A stretch of 7,337 nucleotides of DNA from Desulfobacula sp. Lineage in GTDB: Bacteria; Desulfobacterota; Desulfobacteria; Desulfobacterales; Desulfobacteraceae. Below the pieces are notes generated by a model, which was given only the letters and a program-made list of their open reading frames with translations, searched no databases and was not told where the DNA came from. Each line of letters opens with the position of its first letter. Within the stretch, counting starts at the first letter, position 1. Below, piece after piece: positions 1 through 6,185 of the stretch. A program made the translations under genes and the position numbers. The DNA lies in the NCBI GenBank assembly GCA_027858355.1, contig JAQICW010000260.1, positions 1 to 7,337 of the forward strand, in the 5' to 3' direction.

Positions 1-135
1 TTTAAAACGCCTCTTGTGCCACTCTTTACTCAAACACAGGATGTTGCGTTTGGCTATGATGTAGAAAACCCGGGACGGTTAATGATAGTATTCATGTTTA
101 AATCCGGCATTGGGAAAAAAAAATTACAGGGATAA
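1..135 (+). CDS. Possible 3' end of an unidentified gene (partial, 44 codons)
   Basis: Frame 1 is open from the first base of the window to a TAA at 133-135, giving 44 residues. The translation looks protein-like: hydrophobic and aromatic stretches (around RLMIVFMF) alternate with polar turns, and it ends in a basic KKK tail. The gene would start left of the window. I do not recognise the family. An open run of 44 codons is not rare by chance, so this rests only on the look of the sequence, its position at the window edge, and a weak hairpin with a T-run some 35 bases downstream. Confidence 0.4.
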   Translation, partial: FKTPLVPLFTQTQDVAFGYDVENPGRLMIVFMFKSGIGKKKLQG

Positions 136-170
136 TCCGGGGTCTTTTGTCGGCAGCGGAAAGGGGACTT

Positions 171-200
171 AATTGACAGAATAGCTCGGTTCAATTTTTT
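171..200 (+). terminator. Weak possible terminator hairpin
   Basis: AATTGA at 171-176 can pair with TCAATT at 191-196 across a 14-base loop, and T residues run through 195-200. The stem is AT-only apart from one pair and the loop is long, so its stability is doubtful. Its position after the stop at 135 fits termination of a gene entering from the left. Confidence 0.3.
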
Positions 201-239
201 GTATTTTTTTGTAATAAATTGAGTGAAAGATTAGTTCAT

Positions 240-267
240 TTGATTGAGCCATCTTGATTGAGCCATC
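240..267. repeat. Perfect 14-bp tandem direct repeat (two copies)
   Basis: The unit TTGATTGAGCCATC occurs at 240-253 and again, without a gap or mismatch, at 254-267. The next two bases (TT) begin a third copy. It lies just upstream of the putative promoter of the DUF169 gene, about 38-65 bases before the inferred transcription start. It may be a paired regulator-binding site or a simple slippage duplication. The unit does not match the FNR half-site pair or another operator I can name. Confidence 0.85.
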
Positions 268-298
268 TTCCAATTAAATCTCTATTTACAACTATAAT
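268..298 (+). promoter_or_regulatory. Putative promoter for the DUF169-ferritin pair
   Basis: TATAAT at 293-298 is a perfect -10 consensus. The best upstream partner is a poor -35, TTCCAA at 268-273, with a long 19-bp spacer. A weak -35 directly beside a tandem repeat would fit an activator-dependent promoter. The inferred start near 305 gives a leader of roughly 55 bases. Confidence 0.45.
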
Positions 299-358
299 TT
301 CTCTTGATACAATTTAAGGATCAAAAATTCATTAAATAACCGCCTGAAGGAGAATTCT

Positions 359-1078
359 ATGAAGGAATACCAGAGCATTTCTCAAGATTTGATTAACAGT
401 TTGTCACTTCAGTACGAACCAGTAGGGGTAACTCTTTATAGTGATACAAATTCATTGCCTGCAGGTATCTCTTTCAACCAAAAGGAATTAAAAAGCTATT
501 GCCAGGCATTGATATTAGCAGGTAAAGGTGAAACCATTCTTCTCAGGAAGGAACAAATGGGGTGCAAATTAGGCACATCAGTATTAGGATTCGAAAAGGA
601 TATGGAAGCCTATCTGGATGACGGGGTATTGGAAAAATACGGCATCGGGCTCTTTGGTACGGAAGAAGCGTCCTCTGATACGATTCTAAACTCAATGTAT
701 CTTCCAAAAGGCGAAACCCAAGCCGCCTTTATCGCCCCATTGTCTGAATTTCAAAAAAGGCCACAAGTATTGATATTCACAGCGAACAGTGAACAGATCA
801 TGTGGCTTCTTTATGCCTTGAACTATGAAAAAGGCGGAAAAATGAATCTGCCCCAATCAGGGGGAGCCTTAGGAGGCTGCTCAGACATAACCGTACTGCC
901 TCTACTGAAAGGAGAACCAAACATTACCTTTCTGGGATTGGGTTGCAGAATGAAATCCGCTATTGATAAATGCGATCTTATGATGGGCATATCGGGTGAC
1001 GATTTGGATAAAATCCATAGCCACATTTTGGATATGTCAAAACCCATAGCAATGCTCAACAAGCAATGCAACTTCTGA
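359..1078 (+). CDS. DUF169 family protein
   Basis: This 239-residue protein of unknown function has the hallmarks of the DUF169 family. These are an N-terminal EPVGVTLY segment (20-27), a YCQALILA segment with Cys48, a following Cys69 in MGCKLG, a glycine-rich GGALGGCSD segment (168-176, Cys174), and a C-terminal GLGCR motif (Cys196) with a further cysteine at 205. DUF169 proteins are common in anaerobic bacteria and archaea and no biochemical role is firmly established. The conserved cysteines suggest metal or redox chemistry, which is inference. There is no signal peptide or membrane segment, so it should be cytoplasmic. The start is supported by GAAGGAG at 346-352, six bases before the ATG. 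The ferritin-like gene follows after 29 bases, so the two are probably co-transcribed. Confidence 0.88.
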   Translation: MKEYQSISQDLINSLSLQYEPVGVTLYSDTNSLPAGISFNQKELKSYCQALILAGKGETILLRKEQMGCKLGTSVLGFEKDMEAYLDDGVLEKYGIGLFGTEEASSDTILNSMYLPKGETQAAFIAPLSEFQKRPQVLIFTANSEQIMWLLYALNYEKGGKMNLPQSGGALGGCSDITVLPLLKGEPNITFLGLGCRMKSAIDKCDLMMGISGDDLDKIHSHILDMSKPIAMLNKQCNF

Positions 1079-1095
1079 ATCCTTCAACCTGAAAC

Positions 1096-1100
1096 AGGAG
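1096..1100 (+). promoter_or_regulatory. Ribosome binding site that sets the ferritin-like start
   Basis: AGGAG lies at 1096-1100. The first in-frame ATG (1102) is only one base away, too close for initiation. The ATG at 1108 is seven bases away, the usual spacing, and is therefore preferred. Confidence 0.8.
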
Positions 1101-1107
1101 AATGAAC

Positions 1108-1611
1108 ATGGACAAATCAAACACATTAACCATATTAAAAAATGCCTTCCTCATGGAAAGAAAAGGCAAAAGCCTTTACGAAAAAGCCATGGATCATGCA
1201 AAAGATGATGTGGTCAAAGCCTTTTTCAAAGATCTTGCTGATGATGAGCAGGAACACATGAATATTCTTGAAAAACAGTTTAAAGCCTATATGAAAAGCG
1301 GCAAATTCATGGCAGGCGGTTTTGAGAATGACGGCGGAGCTGTAACTGCACCGGATATTCTTGATGAAACCTTAAAAGACAAGATCAATGCCGCCGGCTT
1401 TGAGGCCACGGCCATTACCGCGGCTATCAGTTTTGAGGAAAAGGCTGTTAAGATGTACAACCAAAGGTCCAAAGAAGCCACTGATCCGGAAGAAAAGAAA
1501 ATGTACAACTGGCTTTCAACCTGGGAAAAGACCCATTTGGAAAAACTGATGGCTCTTGAAGCATCTTTAATGGAAAACCTATGGAATGACAATAACTTCT
1601 GGCCGTTCTAA
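1108..1611 (+). CDS. Rubrerythrin-like / ferritin-fold diiron protein
   Basis: A 167-residue, mostly helical protein with the ferritin-like four-helix pattern seen in rubrerythrin-type proteins (COG1633-like). The expected carboxylate and histidine ligands are visible in order: Glu17 in helix A (MERKG), ExxH at Glu47-His50 in helix B, Glu110 in helix C (FEEKAVKMY), and ExxH at Glu140-His143 in helix D. The protein therefore probably binds a two-iron centre. It has no C-terminal rubredoxin domain with paired CxxC motifs, so it is not a classical rubrerythrin. Such proteins are linked to peroxide or oxygen protection and iron handling in anaerobes, but the substrate cannot be read from sequence. 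It is cytoplasmic. An in-frame ATG six bases upstream (1102) is rejected on ribosome-site spacing. Its TAA overlaps the stop of the convergent cytochrome gene. Confidence 0.87.
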   Translation: MDKSNTLTILKNAFLMERKGKSLYEKAMDHAKDDVVKAFFKDLADDEQEHMNILEKQFKAYMKSGKFMAGGFENDGGAVTAPDILDETLKDKINAAGFEATAITAAISFEEKAVKMYNQRSKEATDPEEKKMYNWLSTWEKTHLEKLMALEASLMENLWNDNNFWPF

Positions 1612-2951
1612 ATTCGCTTTTGAACCTTTGCCATCTCTACTATTGGCAAGGTTTCAAACGGTTGTCCCGGTATCATGTTTAAAATTTTCTGGGGCATACC
1701 GCGGTATAATAACCGGACGATTATCATGGCATCTTTTTGGGGAACCAAAGGAAGATCTATAGTTTCCATTACGCTCTGTTTTGCCTTTATCCTGTTATCT
1801 TTAAGAACCTGTCTTGCCTTTGCAATATTTATAACTTCATTTCCTTTTTCATCACCAAAAACCGTCTGGAAAATCACTGCATCTTTGGATAATTCGTGTT
1901 TGTCATTTAAGACACCGGTCTGAAAGCTTGTTTTATTGGCTTTATCCTGAATAGTAATTTCAAGCCATACCTGACGAAGATCACCAACCCCTGTGGGTAT
2001 GGAATGCCCGGCACCCGTATTGACCACGGTGATATTCAACTTTTTTTCATTGATCAAGGATGTATCAACAAAGATGGTTGCAGCATTTTGAAGCCGTTCA
2101 ATGGCCATCTGATCTTTGTCCCGGCCCTCAAAAGTTCCTGGAACCGATGAATTGCCCCCCACAAAATAATGGGTAAAAATATGGAGTCTTTCATCACTGT
2201 CATCAGTTGCTGCACCCGGATTTTCAGGCCGCCGAGTGGATCCTGTGGCTGGGATACCCGGTCTCTGGTACATATGGCAGCCTTGACATTCAATTCTTTT
2301 GGCAGGATCTTTTGAATTGTAAGGACTGTTCTGCCATTCCGTGTAAGTGGTTTCAAGGTCAGTTCCAAACGCCACATGCTTAACATTATGACAGGTTCCG
2401 CAAATCTGTGATTCAGTATGCAGTTTTGAGTATTGGGCTTCATGAAAATCAGGAATTGAGTCATCAAAAGGGCCATACTTTATGCCAGGCTCATCTTCTC
2501 CCTGGCCCGGCTTCAGCACAAGACCATTATTATACATCTGTTTTATTGTAATAGCTGAATGGCAGTAATCGCATTGAATCCCCTGGGTTGCAATCTCAGG
2601 GGTCTTAGATAAATCATCTGAAAGTTTTTCAGGGAACCCGGTAACATTCCCCACTGGTGTATGACATTTTACACAGGATTCAGCCTCTTGAATTTCTCCT
2701 TCATCTGCCAGGCCTTTTCGAAGAAATTGTGCCGTCCTTAAATAAACAGGATCTTTATGGGAAAGGTTATGCATTGAGTTTTCCCATTGTTCAAAAATTT
2801 CGCCATGACATCCACTACAGATCTCAGGCGAGATAAATTGATCAATATGAATTTTCTCCTGGGATGATGCAACAGCTATTGCAGCAAACAGAATGACAAC
2901 TCCGGAAGCCCCGGCCAAGGATATTTTAAGCAATATTTTGAAATTCAACAT
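1608..2951 (-). CDS. Pentaheme c-type cytochrome, cytochrome c554-like family
   Basis: A 447-residue secreted multiheme cytochrome. Residues 1-30 form a signal peptide or N-terminal anchor (basic start, hydrophobic 12-28, AVA-S near 26-29). Five CxxCH heme-binding motifs lie at 45-49, 93-97, 127-131, 184-188 and 222-226. The segment TYTEWQNSPY before the fifth heme and CQGCHM at it are typical of cytochrome c554-like multiheme proteins. Extra histidines (61, 65, 178, 192, 257, 261, 316) can serve as distal ligands. Residues about 280-440 carry no heme motifs and look beta-rich. They include NTGAGHSIPTG (311-321), a motif I recall from C-terminal domains of Geobacter-type multiheme cytochromes. 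The likely role is periplasmic or outer-face electron transfer, with the partner unknown. GGGGAG lies three bases before the ATG. The coiled-coil gene ends 9 bp upstream, so they form an operon. Confidence 0.9.
   Translation of the reverse strand: MLNFKILLKISLAGASGVVILFAAIAVASSQEKIHIDQFISPEICSGCHGEIFEQWENSMHNLSHKDPVYLRTAQFLRKGLADEGEIQEAESCVKCHTPVGNVTGFPEKLSDDLSKTPEIATQGIQCDYCHSAITIKQMYNNGLVLKPGQGEDEPGIKYGPFDDSIPDFHEAQYSKLHTESQICGTCHNVKHVAFGTDLETTYTEWQNSPYNSKDPAKRIECQGCHMYQRPGIPATGSTRRPENPGAATDDSDERLHIFTHYFVGGNSSVPGTFEGRDKDQMAIERLQNAATIFVDTSLINEKKLNITVVNTGAGHSIPTGVGDLRQVWLEITIQDKANKTSFQTGVLNDKHELSKDAVIFQTVFGDEKGNEVINIAKARQVLKDNRIKAKQSVMETIDLPLVPQKDAMIIVRLLYRGMPQKILNMIPGQPFETLPIVEMAKVQKRI
1623..1653. 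terminator. Hairpin after the ferritin-like gene, inside the cytochrome 3' coding end
   Basis: Positions 1623-1633 can pair with 1644-1653 in ten base pairs, with one bulged T (1629) and a ten-base loop. It begins 11 bases after the ferritin-like stop codon and lies in the last codons of the cytochrome gene on the other strand. There is no real T-tract on the + side (only TTT), so it may act as a 3' stabilising or weak termination structure rather than a standard terminator. Confidence 0.4.
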
Positions 2952-2960
2952 TTTCTCCCC

Positions 2961-3386
2961 TTATTGAATAAGCCCCTTGGGATATTCTTTTGTTTCTCCC
3001 TCCAAAGTGAGGACCGTCCAGTTCCCGTTTTCTTCTTTTGCCGTGACCAGGCAGTCAAGCCTTGTTCCATCATTAAATGTAATAAAACAAACACCTGATT
3101 CATTTAAGGTATTTACCTGGACAAATTTTTTGTCCTTTGCAATTTGCCGAAAAATCTCAGCCGCCTTTTCAATGGCAATGATCTTGTTATATTCATCTTC
3201 ATCTATTTTCTTAATTTGCTGTCTTAATGCATTGATCTGTTGTTTCTGGTCTGCGATCTTAGCAATAATGGTTTCCATTTCTGTTTTATTATCAGGTGGT
3301 ATGGAAACAAGGATCTGTTTATGCAGCTCCATATCAGTTTCAATAAAATTAATTTTTTGTAACAACCCTTTTATTTCTACACTCAT
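2961..3386 (-). CDS. Hypothetical helical/coiled-coil protein beside the cytochrome
   Basis: I do not recognise this 141-residue protein. Residues about 4-27 and 34-62 are heptad-like, charged helices separated by a PPDN turn (30-33), suggesting an antiparallel helical hairpin. A further helix runs at about 65-85. Residues about 88-138 look like a small beta domain (short strands, FNDGT turn, ending EYPKGLIQ), with cysteines at 100 and 112. There is no signal peptide, so it should stay in the cytoplasm while its downstream neighbour is exported. A GAAGAGAG-type ribosome site precedes the ATG. The stop is 9 bp before the cytochrome start, so the two are almost certainly translated from one mRNA. 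A structural or regulatory role is possible but unsupported. Confidence 0.75.
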   Translation of the reverse strand: MSVEIKGLLQKINFIETDMELHKQILVSIPPDNKTEMETIIAKIADQKQQINALRQQIKKIDEDEYNKIIAIEKAAEIFRQIAKDKKFVQVNTLNESGVCFITFNDGTRLDCLVTAKEENGNWTVLTLEGETKEYPKGLIQ

Positions 3387-3409
3387 ATATCTCTCTTCTT
3401 TTTTATTTT

Positions 3410-3435
3410 TTTAATAAAATCTGCCTGACCGGCAG
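3410..3435 (-). terminator. Weak hairpin with AT-rich tail after the 34-aa ORF
   Basis: On the - strand CTGCC (3435-3431) pairs with GGCAG (3425-3421) around the loop GGTCA, followed by ATTTTATT. The five-pair stem is short, but it is GC-rich in an otherwise AT-rich gap and lies 16 bases after the 34-aa ORF stop. It may terminate the upstream transcript partly, or attenuate read-through into the coiled-coil/cytochrome pair. Confidence 0.4.
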
Positions 3436-3451
3436 TTTACTTTTTACTGAT

Positions 3452-3556
3452 TCATGATTTACACAGATCACCTTTTTGGGCAGCCCTTTTATTACCTCTG
3501 ATAATCCATTCCATAAATCTGATGATGATATTTTTCTTCTTTTTATTATCTTTCAT
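3452..3556 (-). CDS. Small basic protein, 34 residues
   Basis: An ATG at 3556 opens a 34-codon frame ending in TGA at 3452. The product has a very basic N-terminus (MKDNKKKKN), an amphipathic aromatic middle (RFMEWIIRG, residues 13-21), and a polar tail ending GDLCKS with one cysteine (Cys32). The upstream bases GGGGTAAAAGGGTT hold purine-rich Shine-Dalgarno-like sequence, though the spacing is not ideal. It sits 40 bp after RNase HI, on the same strand, and is followed by a hairpin. That context, together with a composition unlike random AT-rich spacer, is the case for a real gene. The family is not recognised. A membrane- or nucleic acid-associated small protein is conceivable from the charge and the amphipathic helix, but this is speculation. 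Confidence 0.5.
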   Translation of the reverse strand: MKDNKKKKNIIIRFMEWIIRGNKRAAQKGDLCKS

Positions 3557-3596
3557 AACCCTTTTACCCCGGAAAAACCCACCAGATCAATCCCTT

Positions 3597-4076
3597 TTAT
3601 TGATTATCTGCCCTGAGTGCATTTCTTGAAGCTCTATCCACGAGTGTAAAAAGTCTATCAATCTCATCTTTCTGATTCGACACCTTATGGCCACGCACTT
3701 TAACAAATTCACAGCCCAATTGATCAATGATCCGATAAAATTCCTGATACAGCTTATAATTCTTGATTCGCTTATTTTTCTTTGATTGATAATCATTTTT
3801 CTCAAGCCGATCGCGTCTTTGTTGTAAACTGATAATATTTTGAGAATCCGTGTATACCATCACCCTTTGCCCCAGTGCTTGAATATCACCTATCGCCCAT
3901 AATAAGGTCTGCAATTCCAGTTTTGTTGAAGATGTCTGCTCAAATCTTTTCACTTTCACCTTCGTCTTCAACAAATCCAATGAAAGGTTTTCTTCAGGTA
4001 CCGCCAGATATGCCCCATATCCAATCTTTGTCTGAGGATTCACACTGCCATCTGTAAATAATATCAGATCTGCCAT
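3597..4076 (-). CDS. rnhA: Ribonuclease HI
   Basis: A 159-residue RNase H fold protein, close to the usual length of about 155. RNase HI cleaves the RNA strand of RNA-DNA hybrids with two metal ions. The four acidic active-site positions are visible: Asp9 in FTDGS, Glu54 in STKLELQ, Asp77 in YTDSQ, and Asp147 in LVDRASRNAL. His130 in the VRGH loop matches the catalytic histidine of E. coli RNase HI. A strongly basic stretch at about 87-108 corresponds to the substrate-binding handle region. The C-terminal motif (DRAS) departs from the more common AD-x-LA form, marking a divergent subgroup. The start is 10 bp after the desulfidase-family stop and the gap shows no recognisable Shine-Dalgarno (AATAATTTTTTT before ATG), so expression probably depends on translational coupling. 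Confidence 0.87.
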   Translation of the reverse strand: MADLILFTDGSVNPQTKIGYGAYLAVPEENLSLDLLKTKVKVKRFEQTSSTKLELQTLLWAIGDIQALGQRVMVYTDSQNIISLQQRRDRLEKNDYQSKKNKRIKNYKLYQEFYRIIDQLGCEFVKVRGHKVSNQKDEIDRLFTLVDRASRNALRADNQ

Positions 4077-4086
4077 AAAAAAATTA

Positions 4087-5370
4087 TTATTTTGAAATCA
4101 TGGTGTTAAGGATATGCCGGTCGGTTTCAAGCATGCCCTTTGTGGCAAGTTCGCCTATATTTTTAACGGTCTGGTCCACATCCTCGGCAATAATTCCATC
4201 TGTCTTGGTGGCATAGCTGCCTTCTATGGCCAGCAAAGCACAATAAACCGCAGAACTGACACCGGCTGATACTTTAAGAGCACAACCCTGTTTAGCACCG
4301 TCACATATCATACCGGTTATGCTGGCAGCCATGTTTTTTATTGTGCCGCCGATCTGAGACAGATCACCGCCCAAAAGATAGCAGACCCCACAGGCCGCCC
4401 CCGTTGCTGCCGTCAGGATGCCGCACAATGCAGTTAGCTGACCTATGTACTGCTTGACATAAATGGCCATCAAATTACTCAGGATAAGTGCCCGGATTAA
4501 TTTTTCCTCACTGGCACCTGTCTTTTGCGCCACGGCCACCACAGGAAGGATGGTGGTAATCCCCTGGTTACCACTGCCGGAATTGCTCATCACGGGCAGA
4601 TCACACCCATCCATCCTTGCGTCGGATGCGGCAGCCGTCAGGGACATGGCATGGGATACAAGATCATCGGCAATAAATTTTCTTGTAATATTTGTCTGTA
4701 TGGTAAGCCCGGTTTTAAGGCCATATTTTCTGGTCATGCCTTCTTTTGAAATAGCCTCATTGAGTTTGACACCTTCCAGGATAAACTTAATTTCATCAAG
4801 AGGCGCCTGGCTTGCAAATTCATAAACAGTTGCAACACAAAGATTTATTTTGGTGTCAGGTTTTTCCGTGGATAAAGGCGTTTCAAGTTCCTGGAAAACA
4901 ACTTTTCCATCCTTTTCAACATAAATGATATTGGTGTGACGATGGGAAATGATGGTTCGGCAGATATGGCTTTTAGCCTTGCAGATGCTTTCAATGTATA
5001 ACTTATCCGTCCCGTCCTTTACCTTTATCTCAACCATTTTTTCATCCACCATACTGCGGGCTGATTTAAGATTTTCATCATTCACCTGTTTGAGAACTTC
5101 AAGCCCGTCCTTTGAATTGCCGCAGACAGCTCCCAGGGCTGCAGCAATAGGCAAACCAACCATGCCCGTACCTGGAATCCCCACCCCCATTCCATTCTTA
5201 CAAATAGTGCTGCTGACAAAGACCTGTATTTTTTCCGGAACCTCTCCAAGGACTTCCCTTGATTTGGCCGTTGCCAGGGCAACTGCCACAGGTTCGGTAC
5301 AGCCAAGGGCCGGAATAACTTCACGATTGATGAGTGCAATAATTTCTTGTCGTTCCACTTTGTCCAGCAT
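4087..5370 (-). CDS. cyuA: L-cysteine desulfidase family protein (CyuA/UPF0597)
   Basis: A 427-residue protein of the CyuA/YhaM (UPF0597) family, related to the serine dehydratase alpha domain. Characterised members use a [4Fe-4S] cluster to break L-cysteine into pyruvate, ammonia and sulfide. Visible family motifs are PALGCTEPVAVA (20-31, Cys24), a GIPGTGMVGLPIAAALG segment, the SNSGSGNQG loop, and the cysteine-rich C-terminal part with Cys316 (LCGI), Cys327, Cys356 (ICDGAK) and Cys363. The 40-residue gap between Cys316 and Cys356 matches, as I recall it, that between two cluster ligands of the Methanocaldococcus enzyme, so Cys24, Cys316 and Cys356 are the likely ligands. It is cytoplasmic. 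AGAGGG precedes the ATG. No cysteine transporter or CyuR-type regulator is in the window, so the substrate is inferred from the family only. Confidence 0.88.
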   Translation of the reverse strand: MLDKVERQEIIALINREVIPALGCTEPVAVALATAKSREVLGEVPEKIQVFVSSTICKNGMGVGIPGTGMVGLPIAAALGAVCGNSKDGLEVLKQVNDENLKSARSMVDEKMVEIKVKDGTDKLYIESICKAKSHICRTIISHRHTNIIYVEKDGKVVFQELETPLSTEKPDTKINLCVATVYEFASQAPLDEIKFILEGVKLNEAISKEGMTRKYGLKTGLTIQTNITRKFIADDLVSHAMSLTAAASDARMDGCDLPVMSNSGSGNQGITTILPVVAVAQKTGASEEKLIRALILSNLMAIYVKQYIGQLTALCGILTAATGAACGVCYLLGGDLSQIGGTIKNMAASITGMICDGAKQGCALKVSAGVSSAVYCALLAIEGSYATKTDGIIAEDVDQTVKNIGELATKGMLETDRHILNTMISK

Positions 5371-5392
5371 GGATCTTCCCTCTTTAAAAAAT

Positions 5393-5896
5393 TTATTTTT
5401 TAACCCTGTATTTCAATAAAACGTGACCTTGATCAATTTTTTGAATATCTATCAATTCCAATTGAGTATCCAGGATTTCATTAAATAGGGACAGTCCTTT
5501 CCCAAAAAGCCTTGGTACAATTGTAATATGAACCTCGTCTATAAGGTTTTCTTTCATAAAAAGCGTGTTCACAACGGATCCGCCAATGAGCGCTACAGAG
5601 TCAAATCCCTGGGCCGGAAGTTCATTTATGATCTCTTTTGGTGTTTGACTGGTAAATATTAAATCACTTCCCTGGTTTGTCCTTGTTTTATCCCGTGTTA
5701 TAACAATGTTTTTACGTCCTGGTAAGACTTTGCCTATGGTATCAAATGTTTTTGAGCCCATGATCATGGCCCCTGCTTTCCGGGTAATCTGGACAAAATG
5801 TTTTTTATCAGCTTTGCCCGTCCAGTCTATTAATTCCATGGAATTTCTTGCAATCATCCCGTCTGCTGTAACAGCCATTAAGAGTATGACTTTCAT
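5393..5896 (-). CDS. Dihydrofolate reductase / RibD C-terminal family reductase
   Basis: A 167-residue single-domain NAD(P)H-dependent reductase of the DHFR/RibD_C superfamily. The first strand and loop read MAVTADGMIAR (7-17). The nucleotide-binding part is MIMGSKTFDTIG (44-55), then LPGRKNIVITR (58-68). The second glycine motif is LIGGSVVN (103-110), followed by LIDEVHITIVPRLFGKG (118-134), the typical C-terminal signature. It lacks the N-terminal deaminase domain of bifunctional RibD. The PGRKN motif resembles true folate reductases, but the ADG start and the DEVHIT-VP segment fit the broader dihydrofolate reductase family, so neither folate reduction nor a riboflavin role can be claimed. 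AAGGA lies nine bases before the ATG. It is 39 bp after the 70-aa gene and 22 bp before the desulfidase-family gene, consistent with one operon. Confidence 0.85.
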   Translation of the reverse strand: MKVILLMAVTADGMIARNSMELIDWTGKADKKHFVQITRKAGAMIMGSKTFDTIGKVLPGRKNIVITRDKTRTNQGSDLIFTSQTPKEIINELPAQGFDSVALIGGSVVNTLFMKENLIDEVHITIVPRLFGKGLSLFNEILDTQLELIDIQKIDQGHVLLKYRVKK

Positions 5897-5935
5897 TCTT
5901 TTTTATCCTTTATTCACGTCTCAGTCACTGGTCTC

Positions 5936-6148
5936 TCATTCATTGGGCCATTTCATATTTTTGTCTTCAACAAAATAACAAAACCTGTCCCAAATCACTT
6001 GTTTTTTTGAAATCGGGCATTGAAGGGTAACTTTGGTGTCACTTAAACCAACAACTTCCCAGTCCTCTGATCTCTTTGATCCATCAATATTTATCTTCTG
6101 GCCCTTTTTAAAAGGATATGGTTTAAACACGGTCACATGATGATCCAT
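5936..6148 (-). CDS. Small hypothetical protein, 70 residues
   Basis: A 70-residue soluble protein of unknown function. It looks all-beta: a KPYPFKKGQKINIDG start (9-23), WEVVGLSD (32-39), KVTLQCPISKKQVIW (41-55) and FCYFVED (58-64), a strand-turn pattern compatible with a small SH3-like barrel. Cysteines are at 46 and 59. No signal peptide or membrane segment is seen. The start at 6148 is chosen because AGGAG lies nine bases upstream and a sigma70-like promoter precedes it. An in-frame TTG at 6214 would add 22 residues but falls within that promoter's -35 element. It is the first gene of the putative operon continuing into the reductase, desulfidase-family and RNase HI genes. Confidence 0.75.
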   Translation of the reverse strand: MDHHVTVFKPYPFKKGQKINIDGSKRSEDWEVVGLSDTKVTLQCPISKKQVIWDRFCYFVEDKNMKWPNE

Positions 6149-6157
6149 GGCATTTGT

Positions 6158-6162
6158 CTCCT
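6158..6162 (-). promoter_or_regulatory. Ribosome binding site that sets the 70-aa start
   Basis: AGGAG on the - strand ends nine bases before the ATG at 6148. A closer ATG at 6153 is in another frame and too near the site. This fixes the start in place of the upstream TTG at 6214. Confidence 0.75.
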
Positions 6163-6185
6163 GTTTTTTAACGATTTTTTCAAAT

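Larger units (their letters stand above)
136..358. other. Non-coding leader region before the DUF169 gene
   Basis: No convincing coding frame is visible on either strand. The stretch becomes strongly AT-rich after about 190. It contains a weak AT-rich hairpin with a T-run (171-200), a perfect 14-bp tandem duplication (240-267), a TATAAT box (293-298) and a strong Shine-Dalgarno sequence (346-352) for the next gene. Confidence 0.7.

Noticed and set aside
240..267. FNR/CRP-type operator in the tandem repeat
   Set aside because: TTGAT occurs, but the matching inverted ATCAA half-site at the right spacing is missing. The two copies are direct, not inverted.
1102..1107. Start of the ferritin-like protein at the first ATG
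   Set aside because: It is one base from the AGGAG site. The ATG at 1108 has proper spacing and begins the conserved sequence.
2054..2476. 140-codon - strand frame inside the cytochrome gene
   Set aside because: It is an alternative frame within a gene supported by five heme motifs. The product looks like frame-shifted sequence.
2977..3414. 145-codon + strand frame opposite the coiled-coil gene
   Set aside because: It is the antisense shadow of the 141-aa gene, rich in Ser/Phe/Cys, with no ribosome site.
4949..5419. 156-codon + strand frame opposite the cysteine desulfidase-family gene
   Set aside because: It lies antisense to clear family motifs and its product has no recognisable domain.
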